Below the pieces are notes generated by a model. The model made no database searches. It was given only the letters and a program-made list of their open reading frames with translations, and had not been told where the DNA came from. Shown piece by piece: positions 35,997 to 44,423 of a DNA stretch of 64,000 bases. Within the stretch, counting starts at the first letter, position 1. Each line of letters starts with the position of its first letter. The position numbers and the translations under genes were made by a program. Source of the stretch: Myxococcus sp. RHSTA-1-4 (lineage in GTDB: Bacteria > Myxococcota > Myxococcia > Myxococcales > Myxococcaceae); the NCBI RefSeq assembly GCF_020037125.1, contig NZ_JAIQDG010000004.1:248001-312000 (forward strand), given 5' to 3'.

Positions 35997-36406
35997 CGTC
36001 ACCTGCCGCGCGCGCTCTCCGCGCGGGGCAATGAGAAGAGCGCGACGGGCGCCTCACCGTGTCCGCCGCCAGCGCCCTCGGAAGGGTCGAGCACGTCCTG
36101 CTCCCCTTCGAGCGCGAAGCGGCTCCGGGGCGCGGCCCCACGCCCCGCGAGCCACGGACTACCCGTCACGTGACATCGAACGGAGCCACCATGGCCCGTT
36201 CTGGGTAGAAACCGACCCCTCGCTCTCTCGATAGGCCACGAGGAGGACGGCTTCCGCCGCATCACTGTCCGCAATCCCGACACACCGGAATTTTCCTGAT
36301 GAACTGACAACCCTGGAAGTTCTTGTCGCGTCGCGTTACGCGAGGCAATGTCGGGAATAAGAGAAATCAATGGTCCCGGGGGGCCGACACACCGCGTCGA
36401 GACACC
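35997..36406. promoter_or_regulatory. Intergenic region with a palindrome upstream of a desaturase
   Basis: A 410-base gap. TCGCGTTACGCGA (36331-36343), a perfect palindrome around a central T, lies 64 bases before the desaturase start and could be a repressor operator. The last 170 bases are AT-richer than neighbours, suiting a promoter. No ORF with support was seen. Confidence 0.35.
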
Positions 36407-37492
36407 ATGACACCCCATCTTTCACCCGACATCACCCCTCCTGCCAACGCACAAAGCTGGCAACCCAGGCCTTCCCGGAGCGTGGCCGAGGTCCTGGCGA
36501 CAGTGGGCGCCTACCTCCTGCTCCTGGGCGCGAGCTACCACTTCCTCGCCTCCTCCCTTGCGGGAGGGCTCGCACTGGCGGTGCTCGCGGGCGTCGCCCT
36601 GGTCCGGGTCTTCATCCTCCAGCACGACTGCTCGCACCGCTCGCTGTTCCGCCGTCCCTCGACGAATGACCGGGTGGGGATGGTGCTGGGGCTGCTGACG
36701 CTGGCGCCCCACGCGTACTGGCGGGCCATGCACCTGGTCCACCACAGCACCAGCGGGGACCTGGAGCGGCGCGGCACGGGGGACATCGTGACGATGACCG
36801 CCGACGAGTACCGCGCGCTGAAGCCCGCCGAGCGCCTGCGCTACCGCCTCTACCGTCACCCCGCCGTCCTGCTGGGCGTGGGGCCTCTCTTCCAGTTCCT
36901 GCTGCGCTTCCGCATGCCCGGCATCATCGCGAAGGAGCGCAGGCCGGAGCGCCGCTCCATCGCCGTGACGAACCTGGGGCTCCTGGCGGTGCACCTCGCG
37001 TTCCTCGCCTTCGGCGACTGGCCCCGGTGGCTCGTGGTGCACCTCGTCGTCACCCAGGTGGCCGCGGGGCTCGGCATCTGGCTCTTCTTCGTCCAGCACC
37101 AGATTGAGCAGCCCTACTGGGTGCCCCATGCGAAGTGGTCCCTCCGGGACTCGGCGCTGAAGGGGAGCAGCTACCTCATGCTGCCACGCGTGCTCGAGTG
37201 GACCTTCGGCGCCATCAACCTGCACCACGTCCACCACCTGAAGCCCCAGGTGCCCAGCTACCTGCTGCGCGGCTACATGGAGCAGCACGGCCTGGGCAGC
37301 GAGGGCGTACGCCTGGGCACCCTGGAGTCGCTGCGGGCCTTCCGCCTCAAGGTCTACGACGAGGCCACGGGACGGATGACCGGCTTTCCCCCCACCCCAC
37401 CCCGGAGCGCGAACGCGCTCCTGACGGCGCCGTCCACCGCCCTTCCGGGCCGGCTGGACCGCCTGCTCACCCTCACCGGCGAGGAGCACTGA
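36407..37492 (+). CDS. Fatty acid desaturase
   Basis: 361 residues with His boxes HDCSH (about residue 76), HLVHH (about 111) and HHVHH (about 268), and at least four membrane helices. It is a di-iron acyl desaturase of the DesA/omega-3 type. It begins a tight rightward cluster: a fatty-acid-hydroxylase-like gene two bases later, a hydrolase and a thioesterase. ATG 36407 is preferred over the upstream frame because the conserved part starts soon after. Likely to respond to temperature or membrane state, but only a palindrome upstream hints at regulation. Confidence 0.9.
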   Translation: MTPHLSPDITPPANAQSWQPRPSRSVAEVLATVGAYLLLLGASYHFLASSLAGGLALAVLAGVALVRVFILQHDCSHRSLFRRPSTNDRVGMVLGLLTLAPHAYWRAMHLVHHSTSGDLERRGTGDIVTMTADEYRALKPAERLRYRLYRHPAVLLGVGPLFQFLLRFRMPGIIAKERRPERRSIAVTNLGLLAVHLAFLAFGDWPRWLVVHLVVTQVAAGLGIWLFFVQHQIEQPYWVPHAKWSLRDSALKGSSYLMLPRVLEWTFGAINLHHVHHLKPQVPSYLLRGYMEQHGLGSEGVRLGTLESLRAFRLKVYDEATGRMTGFPPTPPRSANALLTAPSTALPGRLDRLLTLTGEEH

Positions 37493-37494
37493 AA

Positions 37495-38223
37495 ATGTCC
37501 GACTTCGTCCATGTCCTCCTGGGACTCGCGCTGGGATACGTCATCTCCTCCTACGTCGAGTCCTTCATGCACGAGTACGTGTCCGACGCGCGCCCCAAGG
37601 CGGTGAGCTTCTGGATGCGCGCGCCGCGGCTGTTCCGGCCGCTCATCAACACGCACTACTCCCACCACACCATCCACCACGTGAAGACGTTCCGGAGCGA
37701 CCACGTCACGCAGTTCCGTAGCGAGGAGGAGAAGCAGAAGATCACCGAGGAGCTGCTCCAGCGCGGCAAGCACGGGCGCACCATCATCAACGGCGCCTAC
37801 GCCACGAAGCTGGCCGGCGAGGGCGTGTTCGTCTTCATCTCGCCGCTCGTCATCTTCTTCCCGGTGTTCTACTTCACGCTCAAGCCCATCGCCTTCCTCG
37901 CCGGCTGCGTGACGCTCCTGCTGCCGCCCTTCATGAGCCACTTCGTCCACCCGTACCTGCACCGGCCCTTCGAGGAGGGCCAGCGCACGGCGCCCCGGTG
38001 GCTGGCGTGGCTGCTGCGCACGCGCTACGGCCGCGCCATCTACCGCAACCACTTCCTGCACCACCGCTACGGCGGCGTGTCGAACTTCAACCTGGTGCTG
38101 GGCGCGGACTACGTGCGCCGCCGCACGCGCGCGCTGACGGCGAAGGACCTGGAGGTCATGGCGCGTATCGGAATGCCGCTGCCCGACGACGCGCCCCACC
38201 CCGTCGAGGCCGTCCGTGGCTGA
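37495..38223 (+). CDS. Fatty acid hydroxylase superfamily-like membrane protein
   Basis: 242 residues with four hydrophobic segments and clustered His motifs on the cytoplasmic side: HEYVSD, THYSHHTIHHVK, HFVHPYLHRP and NHFLHHRYGG. These match the di-iron fatty acid hydroxylase/sterol desaturase family (HxxxH, HxxHH, HxxHH). It starts two bases after the desaturase stop, so the pair should be cotranslated. The substrate may be an acyl lipid, sphingolipid or sterol; myxobacteria make hydroxy fatty acids and sterols. Exact reaction not determinable here. Confidence 0.8.
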   Translation: MSDFVHVLLGLALGYVISSYVESFMHEYVSDARPKAVSFWMRAPRLFRPLINTHYSHHTIHHVKTFRSDHVTQFRSEEEKQKITEELLQRGKHGRTIINGAYATKLAGEGVFVFISPLVIFFPVFYFTLKPIAFLAGCVTLLLPPFMSHFVHPYLHRPFEEGQRTAPRWLAWLLRTRYGRAIYRNHFLHHRYGGVSNFNLVLGADYVRRRTRALTAKDLEVMARIGMPLPDDAPHPVEAVRG

Positions 38224-39292
38224 GCGCCCGGGCGGCTTCCAGGCCCCCTGGTGGCTGCGGCACTCGCACCTCCAGACCGTGGTGCCGCACCTGGACCCGC
38301 GCCGCTATGACGTCGTCACCGAGGCCATCCGGCACGAGCTGCCGGACGGCGACTTCGCGGACGTGCACTGGCTGAACCGCGAGGGGACGGGGCCGCTGTT
38401 CATCCTGCTGCCGGGCATGCAGGGCACCCCGGGCTCCACCTATATCCGCTGCATGCTGTGGGAGCTGTCCCGGCGCGGCCTGCGCGCGGCCGTGCTGTGC
38501 CACCGGGGCGGCGCCGTCCCCAACCGGCGCGCGCCGTTCTACCACGCGGGCTTCACCGAGCACCTCGCGTGGCTCGTCACCCTCCTACGCGAGCGGGAGC
38601 CCCACACGCCGCTGTACGCGGTGGGCTTCTCCCTGGGCGGCAGCATGGTGATTCGCTACCTCGCGGAGACGGGGCACGCCAGCCACCTGTCGGCCGCGGC
38701 GGCGGTGTCGCTGACGTTCTCCCTGTCCAGCACCGCCCGGCGCGCGTGCGAGGGCATCAACCGGCTCTACCAGCTCCGGGTGCTGCGCTCCTACCAGCGC
38801 GTGGCGCGGCTCAAGGCCCACCTGCCGGAGTACACCTCGCGCCTGGGCGCGCTGAAGGGGCTGCGCAGCATCCGCGACTTCGACGACGTCTTCACCGCGC
38901 CCCTGCACGGCTTCCAGGACGCCGAGGACTACTACCGGCACTGCAGCAGCCGGCAGTTCCTCTCCCGAATCGAGGCCCCCTTCCTCATCCTCAACGCCGA
39001 GGACGACCCGCTGGTGGCGCGCGACACCCTCCCCGCCCCGCGCGAGCTGCGCGAGCACGTCCGCCTGGAGCTGACGCCGCATGGTGGGCACCTGGGTTTC
39101 GTGCACCGCTGGTCTTCCGGGCTTTGTTACTATCCGCCGTCCCGACTCATCTCGTTCTTCCTTCAGGAGCAGCGCGAAGCACATGAATCTCTATCTCAGG
39201 ATGTTGTGGGTCATGATCTCCTCGCTCTGGAAGCCGGAGATGCGCGTGGAGGCGCTGGTGAGCACGCTCGAGCAGCGCGTGCTGCTCAATGA
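38216..39292 (+). CDS. YheT-like alpha/beta hydrolase
   Basis: 358 residues. It begins FQAPWWLRHSHLQTVVPHL and shows HRGGAV, nucleophile elbow GFSLGG (Ser139), acid Asp263 in NAEDDPL, and His292 in PHGGHLGF, the pattern of the COG0429/YheT hydrolase group. Esterase or lipase activity is likely. GTG 38216 overlaps the hydroxylase-like gene by 8 bases. The last 35 residues overlap the next gene by 110 bases, which is long for a real overlap; the native C-terminus may end earlier or the stop may be lost. Confidence 0.87.
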   Translation: MAERPGGFQAPWWLRHSHLQTVVPHLDPRRYDVVTEAIRHELPDGDFADVHWLNREGTGPLFILLPGMQGTPGSTYIRCMLWELSRRGLRAAVLCHRGGAVPNRRAPFYHAGFTEHLAWLVTLLREREPHTPLYAVGFSLGGSMVIRYLAETGHASHLSAAAAVSLTFSLSSTARRACEGINRLYQLRVLRSYQRVARLKAHLPEYTSRLGALKGLRSIRDFDDVFTAPLHGFQDAEDYYRHCSSRQFLSRIEAPFLILNAEDDPLVARDTLPAPRELREHVRLELTPHGGHLGFVHRWSSGLCYYPPSRLISFFLQEQREAHESLSQDVVGHDLLALEAGDARGGAGEHARAARAAQ

Positions 39293-39665
39293 CCTGGACC
39301 TGAACCTGCACATGAACAACGGCCGGTTCCTGACCGTGTGCGATTTGAACCGCGTCGACCTGTTCATCCGCACGGGCCTGGCGGCGCTGATGGTGAAGAA
39401 CAAGTGGGCGCCCATCATCGTGCGCCACACCATGGACTACCGGAAGTCGCTCGCGCCGTTCCAGAAGTACTCGGTGTCGATGACGATTTCGCGCTGGGAC
39501 GAGAAGTACTTCTACGCGACGCACCAGTTCATCTCGAAGGGCAAGGTGGTGGCGGAGGGCGAGTCCACCGCCGTCATCCTCGGACGCCAGGGCGTCGTGC
39601 CTCCTGCGCAGGTGATTGAAGCCGTCAACGCCCGGCAGGGCCGCGTGGAGGCCCTGCCGAGCTGA
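39183..39665 (+). CDS. Hotdog-fold thioesterase-like protein
   Basis: 160 residues. The pattern VLLNDLDLNLHMNNGRFLTVCDLNRVDL is the helix and active-site region of 4-hydroxybenzoyl-CoA-type thioesterases of the THEM6/Fcot group (D/N-x-N-x-H-x-N-N), followed by KNKWAPIIVRHTMDYRKSLAPF strands. It likely hydrolyses acyl-CoA or acyl-carrier thioesters. It begins inside the hydrolase gene and closes the lipid cluster. Convergent with the amidohydrolase gene 13 bases away. Confidence 0.85.
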   Translation: MNLYLRMLWVMISSLWKPEMRVEALVSTLEQRVLLNDLDLNLHMNNGRFLTVCDLNRVDLFIRTGLAALMVKNKWAPIIVRHTMDYRKSLAPFQKYSVSMTISRWDEKYFYATHQFISKGKVVAEGESTAVILGRQGVVPPAQVIEAVNARQGRVEALPS

Positions 39666-39678
39666 GTCGCGAGCCGGG

Positions 39679-41013
39679 TCAACTCCAGGCCGGCGGGTCC
39701 TCCCGTGAGGGCAGCCCGGGAACCACCTCGGACTCGCGCGCCCGCCCCTGGGTTCCAAGGGACAGGCCGTAGAGGCTCCCGGCATTCGTGCGCATCACCA
39801 TCGTCGCGAGCTCCTCGGCGCGGACACGGCTCACCTCTCCGCTGCGCACCATGCCGCCAAGGGCCATCGCCAGCGCGGTCCGCGTCTGCGTCGTCCCGAT
39901 CCAGGCGGCCAGCTCCCAGCCTGTGTCTGGCCCGAAAGACGCCGCGTCGGTCCCGAAGAGCACCCTTTCGGGGAACTGGAGCAGCCAGTCCCGTAGAATC
40001 GCGGCCAGCGTCTCGGGTGTGTAGATGAGCGCCATCGCGGACGTGTCCACGTACACGTTCGGCTTCCACATCATCGCGCGTGCATGAGCGGCGAAGACAC
40101 CGCCGCCGTGAACGAGGACGAAGCTCGTGTGGCGCAGTGACGGGTCGTTGAACGCCGGCTCCAGAAGCAGCGGATCGGCCCCGGCGACCTCGTAGAAGGC
40201 CCCCGGGCCCTCGAATGAGTGGATGTGGACCGCCATCCCCAGGCGGCCGGCCTCACGCGCTATCTCGCGGAAGAGGAAGTCCTGGAGCGCCTTGTACTCG
40301 GCACGGGACGGCTCTCCCCCGTGGACGTAGCGCGCGTACACGGCGCGCGCGGTCTCGGCGGGCACGTCGGCGAAGTTCAGCGAGCGGAGCAGGGCCGCCT
40401 CGAACTTCACCGCGACGCAGCCGGCCCGCTTGTGACGTTCCAGCGTGGGAAGCACCACGGTCCGCAGGTACGTCTCCAGCATTCCCGGCAGCTCTCCGAC
40501 CCGCAGCTCCGCCAGGTAGCGCCGCAAGAGCGACGCCTCCAGCGGGTACAGCTTGCGGCGCTCCGGCGTCGCGGCGGCCTCCGCCCGCGTGGACAGCGGC
40601 AGCATCAGCGCATCCACGAACGACACCCATCGGAAGCGTGGCGGCGCGAGGCCCGGCCCCATCGCCACCCGGTTCGCGAGCATCACCTCCGTCCCAATAC
40701 GGTCCAGCACCCACTCGGGGAACCTCTCGCCATGCTGCTCGGCGGCTTCCCGCATGGTGTCCCGCAGCTCGGGCCAGTGCGCGTCGCTCAGCTCCTCGTG
40801 AGAGAAGCCGTAGAGCGCACGATAAGCGGCCAACCAGACCGGGCTCTCCGGCTTCAGAGTCACTGGGACCGGGAAATCTCCGAGCACCTCGAGCGGAAGC
40901 GCGTCGGCTTCCGTGTCGCCGGACACGACCGTGTTCGCATGGGTGTGGTTGTCGACCGCCCGGATTTCACGGATGAACTCGTACAGCTCCGCCGCGCTCG
41001 TATCCCGTGTCAT
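39679..41013 (-). CDS. Amidohydrolase-family metal enzyme
   Basis: 444 residues, cytoplasmic TIM-barrel amidohydrolase (group 2 type). Metal ligands and strands can be followed: HTH at 23-25 (AVDNHTHAN), CVAVKFEAAL, MAVHIHSFEG, FVLVHGG, NVYVDTSA and GTDAASF. Related enzymes include uronate isomerases, decarboxylases and lactonases; no unambiguous substrate marker was found. GAGGGAGGGGG before ATG 41013 fixes the start. Confidence 0.85.
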   Translation of the reverse strand: MTRDTSAAELYEFIREIRAVDNHTHANTVVSGDTEADALPLEVLGDFPVPVTLKPESPVWLAAYRALYGFSHEELSDAHWPELRDTMREAAEQHGERFPEWVLDRIGTEVMLANRVAMGPGLAPPRFRWVSFVDALMLPLSTRAEAAATPERRKLYPLEASLLRRYLAELRVGELPGMLETYLRTVVLPTLERHKRAGCVAVKFEAALLRSLNFADVPAETARAVYARYVHGGEPSRAEYKALQDFLFREIAREAGRLGMAVHIHSFEGPGAFYEVAGADPLLLEPAFNDPSLRHTSFVLVHGGGVFAAHARAMMWKPNVYVDTSAMALIYTPETLAAILRDWLLQFPERVLFGTDAASFGPDTGWELAAWIGTTQTRTALAMALGGMVRSGEVSRVRAEELATMVMRTNAGSLYGLSLGTQGRARESEVVPGLPSREDPPAWS

Positions 41014-41341
41014 CACGCCCCCCTCCCTCGGCTGCCACCATGGCGTGGCAGGGCGCTCGTCCTCCTTGCGCCGCACGTTCATCATGACCATCGCGAGGGC
41101 CCCCTCCCAGCGCGCGCAAGCGCCCGCCAGCCGGGCCTCGTCCACCGGACGGGCCGCCTGAAGGCCGGCTCACGGTGTGTCCAGGCGAGGCCCGCTGGAA
41201 TGGAACCTCCATTCCGCTCCCCGGTGCCCCGACTGCCCCATCCGCGGGTCGCGGACCTGCCCGCGGCCGTCCGCGCGCCCCGAGGAGAAGCCCTGCTCCC
41301 GGTGACTGGCTTCGCCGCGGCGCGTGTCCCATGTCATCGCC
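41014..41341. promoter_or_regulatory. Divergent region with inverted repeat
   Basis: A 328-base gap between the amidohydrolase and the dehydrogenase remnant. GGAATGGA-ACC-TCCATTCC at 41197-41215 is a perfect 8-bp inverted repeat with a 3-base loop, an operator or hairpin candidate. Nothing else was seen. Confidence 0.35.
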
Positions 41342-41592
41342 ATGGAACCGCGTGCCTTCGACCTCGTGCGCTACGGCGCCACCGGGAGGTTCTCCGCGGA
41401 CTACCTCGCCACGCGGCGCCCCCGGGCCGCGCGTGGCCCTCGCCGGACCGGACCTGGCGGAGCTGGAGGTGCTGCGACGCTCGCTCGGCCCCGCGGCCCG
41501 GGAGTGGCCCCTGCTGCTGGCGGACAGCTGTGCCCGGACCGGGGGCCGACGGCGCAGAGGCCTGTTACGTGGCGCTCGCCGCGGCCATGTAG
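41342..41592 (+). pseudogene. Saccharopine dehydrogenase-family N-terminal remnant
   Basis: The start MEPRAFDLVRYGATGRFSADYLA resembles the Rossmann opening of saccharopine-dehydrogenase-like proteins (FDLVVYGATGFTG), with a short internal loss. In another plus frame the next stretch RVALAGPDLAELEVLRRSLG and PAAREWPLLLADS continues the same family, so at least one frameshift is present. The match ends where the convergent GNAT gene begins, leaving about 80 of some 400 residues. Confidence 0.6.
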
Positions 41593-42455
41593 AAGTGGAT
41601 GCGGGTCACGGGCCGGTAGCCCATGCGGAGGTAGACCGGGTAGCCCGCAGCGGTGGCGTGAAGCACCGTGCGCCGCAGTCCCTGGGTGCGCTCCGCCTCG
41701 GCGAGCGCCTTGCGGATGACGGCCTCGGCGCAACCGAGCTTGCGGTGCTGCGTCATCGTCGCCACCAGCGCGACGTAGGCGACACCGTCGATGGGGAAGA
41801 CGGTCGTGCTGCTCGCGGCCTCTCCGTTGCGATAGCCGACGTAGCCCACGCCCAGGCCCTCGCCCGCGAAGTAGGCCGGTACGTCGAGGGCGGCGCGCAC
41901 CATGTCGCGAGGCGCGTCGTACGCGTGCGCGTTGATGTCCGCCACGTCATTCCGGCCCTTCGTGTCCACGGCCTGGCGGAACTCGAGCTCCGGCAGGGGC
42001 CGCACGGGCTCCACGAGCCGGTCGGTGACCATGCCGGTGGTGTCCATGCCGGTCTTCAGGCCGTAGGGCGCCAGCAGCTCCGCCGCCCGGGGCCGCAGCT
42101 CGGGCGCCAGCCAGTCCTCACACACCGCGAGCATCCACGCGTTGCCCCGGGGCGCGAAGTAGCCGGCCGCGGCGGCGGCGGCGCGCTTCAGTTCCTCCTC
42201 CGTCTTCAGCGGCGCCCGGAGGAAGGCCACGTTCAGCATCATCCAGGAGACGTTGGATGAGGCGATGTGCACGTCGGGCAGGTCGAGCACCTCGCCCGTC
42301 GGGCTGTGCCGGGCGAAGAAGCGCCAGGCATTGAGGAACTGCACATTGGATTCGAGAATCTCGTCGATGGGCACACCCGCTCCAGATGGAAGAAACGGCC
42401 AGCCTACGGCTGGCCAGGCGGAATCACCGCCCAAATGCATCCATCTGACAACCAT
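41565..42455 (-). CDS. GNAT-family acetyltransferase
   Basis: Up to 297 residues. The N-terminal half (FLNAWRFFARHS, SNVSWMMLNVAFL) is a helical extension; the C-terminal half is a GNAT fold: GYVGYRNGEAASSTTVFPID, AYVALVATMTQHRKLGCAEAVI (the acetyl-CoA binding motif A, with R-x-x-G-x-A replaced by HRKLGCA), and AAGYPVYLRMGYRP. Acceptor unknown. The start is uncertain between 42455 and 42440. Its 3' end covers the tail of the dehydrogenase remnant. Confidence 0.8.
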   Translation of the reverse strand: MVVRWMHLGGDSAWPAVGWPFLPSGAGVPIDEILESNVQFLNAWRFFARHSPTGEVLDLPDVHIASSNVSWMMLNVAFLRAPLKTEEELKRAAAAAAGYFAPRGNAWMLAVCEDWLAPELRPRAAELLAPYGLKTGMDTTGMVTDRLVEPVRPLPELEFRQAVDTKGRNDVADINAHAYDAPRDMVRAALDVPAYFAGEGLGVGYVGYRNGEAASSTTVFPIDGVAYVALVATMTQHRKLGCAEAVIRKALAEAERTQGLRRTVLHATAAGYPVYLRMGYRPVTRIHFYMAAASAT

Positions 42456-42778
42456 CTCCTTCGGCTGAGTCCGTCGCGACTCCCGCTCGGGAAGATGCAT
42501 TGCGCGCCTCGTTGAACCGGCGAGACGCCTCAACGACGAGGCGTCTCTTCTCCACGAGGCCGCACATGCCCCACATCCTGTCCGTCACGGTGACCGCCAG
42601 CGTCAGTGACGAGCTGGATCCGTCGAACCACACCAGGAGCTGGACGCCGTAGGCTCCCGCTCGCGACGGGCTCCTGGACGGTGGGTCGCATACCCGACGA
42701 GCAACCCCGCGCGGCGCTCCGGCCCGCGCGCGGGTCCGCATGACAGCGGGAAGACACGGCGATACCGTGCCCGCCCTC
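42456..42778. other. Intergenic region with a possible coding remnant
   Basis: A 323-base divergent gap. On the minus strand about 42510-42680 encodes AYGVQLLVWFDGSSSSLTLA and VTDRMWGMCG, which reads like real protein, but it has no start signal and the frame runs into low-complexity sequence. It may be a gene fragment. Confidence 0.3.
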
Positions 42779-44260
42779 ATGCGCCGCGCACTCCTCGCCC
42801 CGTTGCTGCTGGCCTCCATTTCGCTCGCCGGTTGCTTCCGGGAGAAGCGCCCCGACGGGGCCACCTTCCCCTCCCTGTCCCGGTCCCTCTTCTCCACCCT
42901 GGAGGACGAGGGAGCGCTGGCGAGCGCCTACGTGGTGGACGCGCGGACCGGTGAGCCGCTCTACGCCCACCGCGAGCACATGCGCCTGCTGCCCGCCTCC
43001 ACGATGAAGGTGGTGTCCACCGCCTCCGTGCTCTCCGCGCTGGGCGCGGACTACCGCTACCAGACGCCGGTGGCGCTCGAGGGCACCCAGGTGAACGGCC
43101 TCTTCCTGGGGGACGTGGTGGTGGAGGCCCAGGGAGACCCGTCCCTGGGCTCGTGGCGCTTCCCGGAGACGGCGCTCGCGTGCGACCAGGTGGCGGACGC
43201 GATGCACGCGCGCGGCATCCGCCAGTGGCGCGGGCAGGTGCGCGTGCGGGGCACCGACGAGGCGGACTTCCCCTTCGGCCCGGGCTGGGCGTGGGACGAC
43301 GCCGCGTACGCGTACAGCGCCGCGCCCACCGCCTTCGTCTTCCGGGAGAACGTGGTGGACCTGTCGCTGTCCCGCGAGGAGGGCGTGGACTGCGCGCAGC
43401 CGCCCACCGTGCGGCTGACGCCCGCCTTCGCCTCGCTGTCCGCGGTGGTGAGCGTGGACATGAACGCCGAGCGCGCGAACCTCGCCTGCACGCGCCAGCG
43501 CGGGGGCCCGGGCGTGCGCTGCGTGTGGCGCTCACCCGCGAACCAGTGCCCGCGCACCGCCTCCGTGAAGCTGGCCGTGGACGAGCCGCAGGTCCTCTTC
43601 TCCGCGTGTGTCGAGGAGGCCCTCGCCAGGCGCGGCGTGCCCCGGCTCCCCATGACGCTGGAGGCCCCCACCCCGCTGCGCCCGCCGGTGCCCGAGCCGC
43701 TCGTCACCCTGGTCAGCCCGCCCCTGTCGGAGCTGGTGAAGGTGACCAACAAGGAGTCCCTCAACCTCTACGCGGAGCGGCTGGGACTGCGCTTCACCCG
43801 CGAGCGCACCGGCGCGGAGAACTACACGGCCCTGCGCTCCGCCCTGGCCGGGGAGCTCACCCGCCGTGGGATTCCCACCCGTGACTTGCGGCCCGTGGAT
43901 GGCAGCGGCCTGTCCCGCTACAACATGGCCACCGCGCGAGGCCTGGTGCGCGTGCTCTTCACCAGCCTGCGAGAGCCCTACGGCCTCGCGCTCGTGGACA
44001 GCCTGCCCGTGGCTGGACAGGACGGCACGCTGGCCACCCGCCCCGTCACCCCGCTCACCACCGGACGCATCCGCGCGAAGACGGGCACCCTCTCCGGGCA
44101 GCGGTGCTTCGTGGGCGTGGTGGACCGCCCCGGAGACCGCCAGCACCCGCGCGTCGTCTTCGCGCTGATGCTGGGCAACATGGACGAGGGCACCGCCCTG
44201 CCCTCCAGCGAGGCCTTCGACCGGTTCGCCGCCGCGCTGGTGGAGCTGCCCCTGCGCTGA
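42779..44260 (+). CDS. dacB: PBP4-type D-alanyl-D-alanine carboxypeptidase/endopeptidase
   Basis: 493 residues with a lipoprotein signal (PLLLASISLAGC, Cys19). Penicillin-binding motifs are complete: SxxK at Ser74-Lys77 (ASTMK), SxN at Ser327-Asn329 (KESLN), and KTG at 434-436. The large insert between SxxK and SxN is typical of the low-molecular-mass class C (PBP4) group. It trims D-Ala or cleaves crosslinks of peptidoglycan in the periplasm. Lipid anchoring is unusual for the E. coli prototype but common in this lineage. Confidence 0.9.
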   Translation: MRRALLAPLLLASISLAGCFREKRPDGATFPSLSRSLFSTLEDEGALASAYVVDARTGEPLYAHREHMRLLPASTMKVVSTASVLSALGADYRYQTPVALEGTQVNGLFLGDVVVEAQGDPSLGSWRFPETALACDQVADAMHARGIRQWRGQVRVRGTDEADFPFGPGWAWDDAAYAYSAAPTAFVFRENVVDLSLSREEGVDCAQPPTVRLTPAFASLSAVVSVDMNAERANLACTRQRGGPGVRCVWRSPANQCPRTASVKLAVDEPQVLFSACVEEALARRGVPRLPMTLEAPTPLRPPVPEPLVTLVSPPLSELVKVTNKESLNLYAERLGLRFTRERTGAENYTALRSALAGELTRRGIPTRDLRPVDGSGLSRYNMATARGLVRVLFTSLREPYGLALVDSLPVAGQDGTLATRPVTPLTTGRIRAKTGTLSGQRCFVGVVDRPGDRQHPRVVFALMLGNMDEGTALPSSEAFDRFAAALVELPLR

Positions 44261-44423
44261 GGAATTCCCACTGCTGGAGTTGACGCGCCGCATTCCCGCC
44301 GCACGCGCGGCCGGGGCGCGGGCGAACATCCGTGCGGGAGCGGCATTCCCGAGACGTGGGAGATGTGCCACGGGCCGGGCGGCGTGGCAGGCTGCGCGCG
44401 ACCTTTTCACCCCGAGGTGAAGC

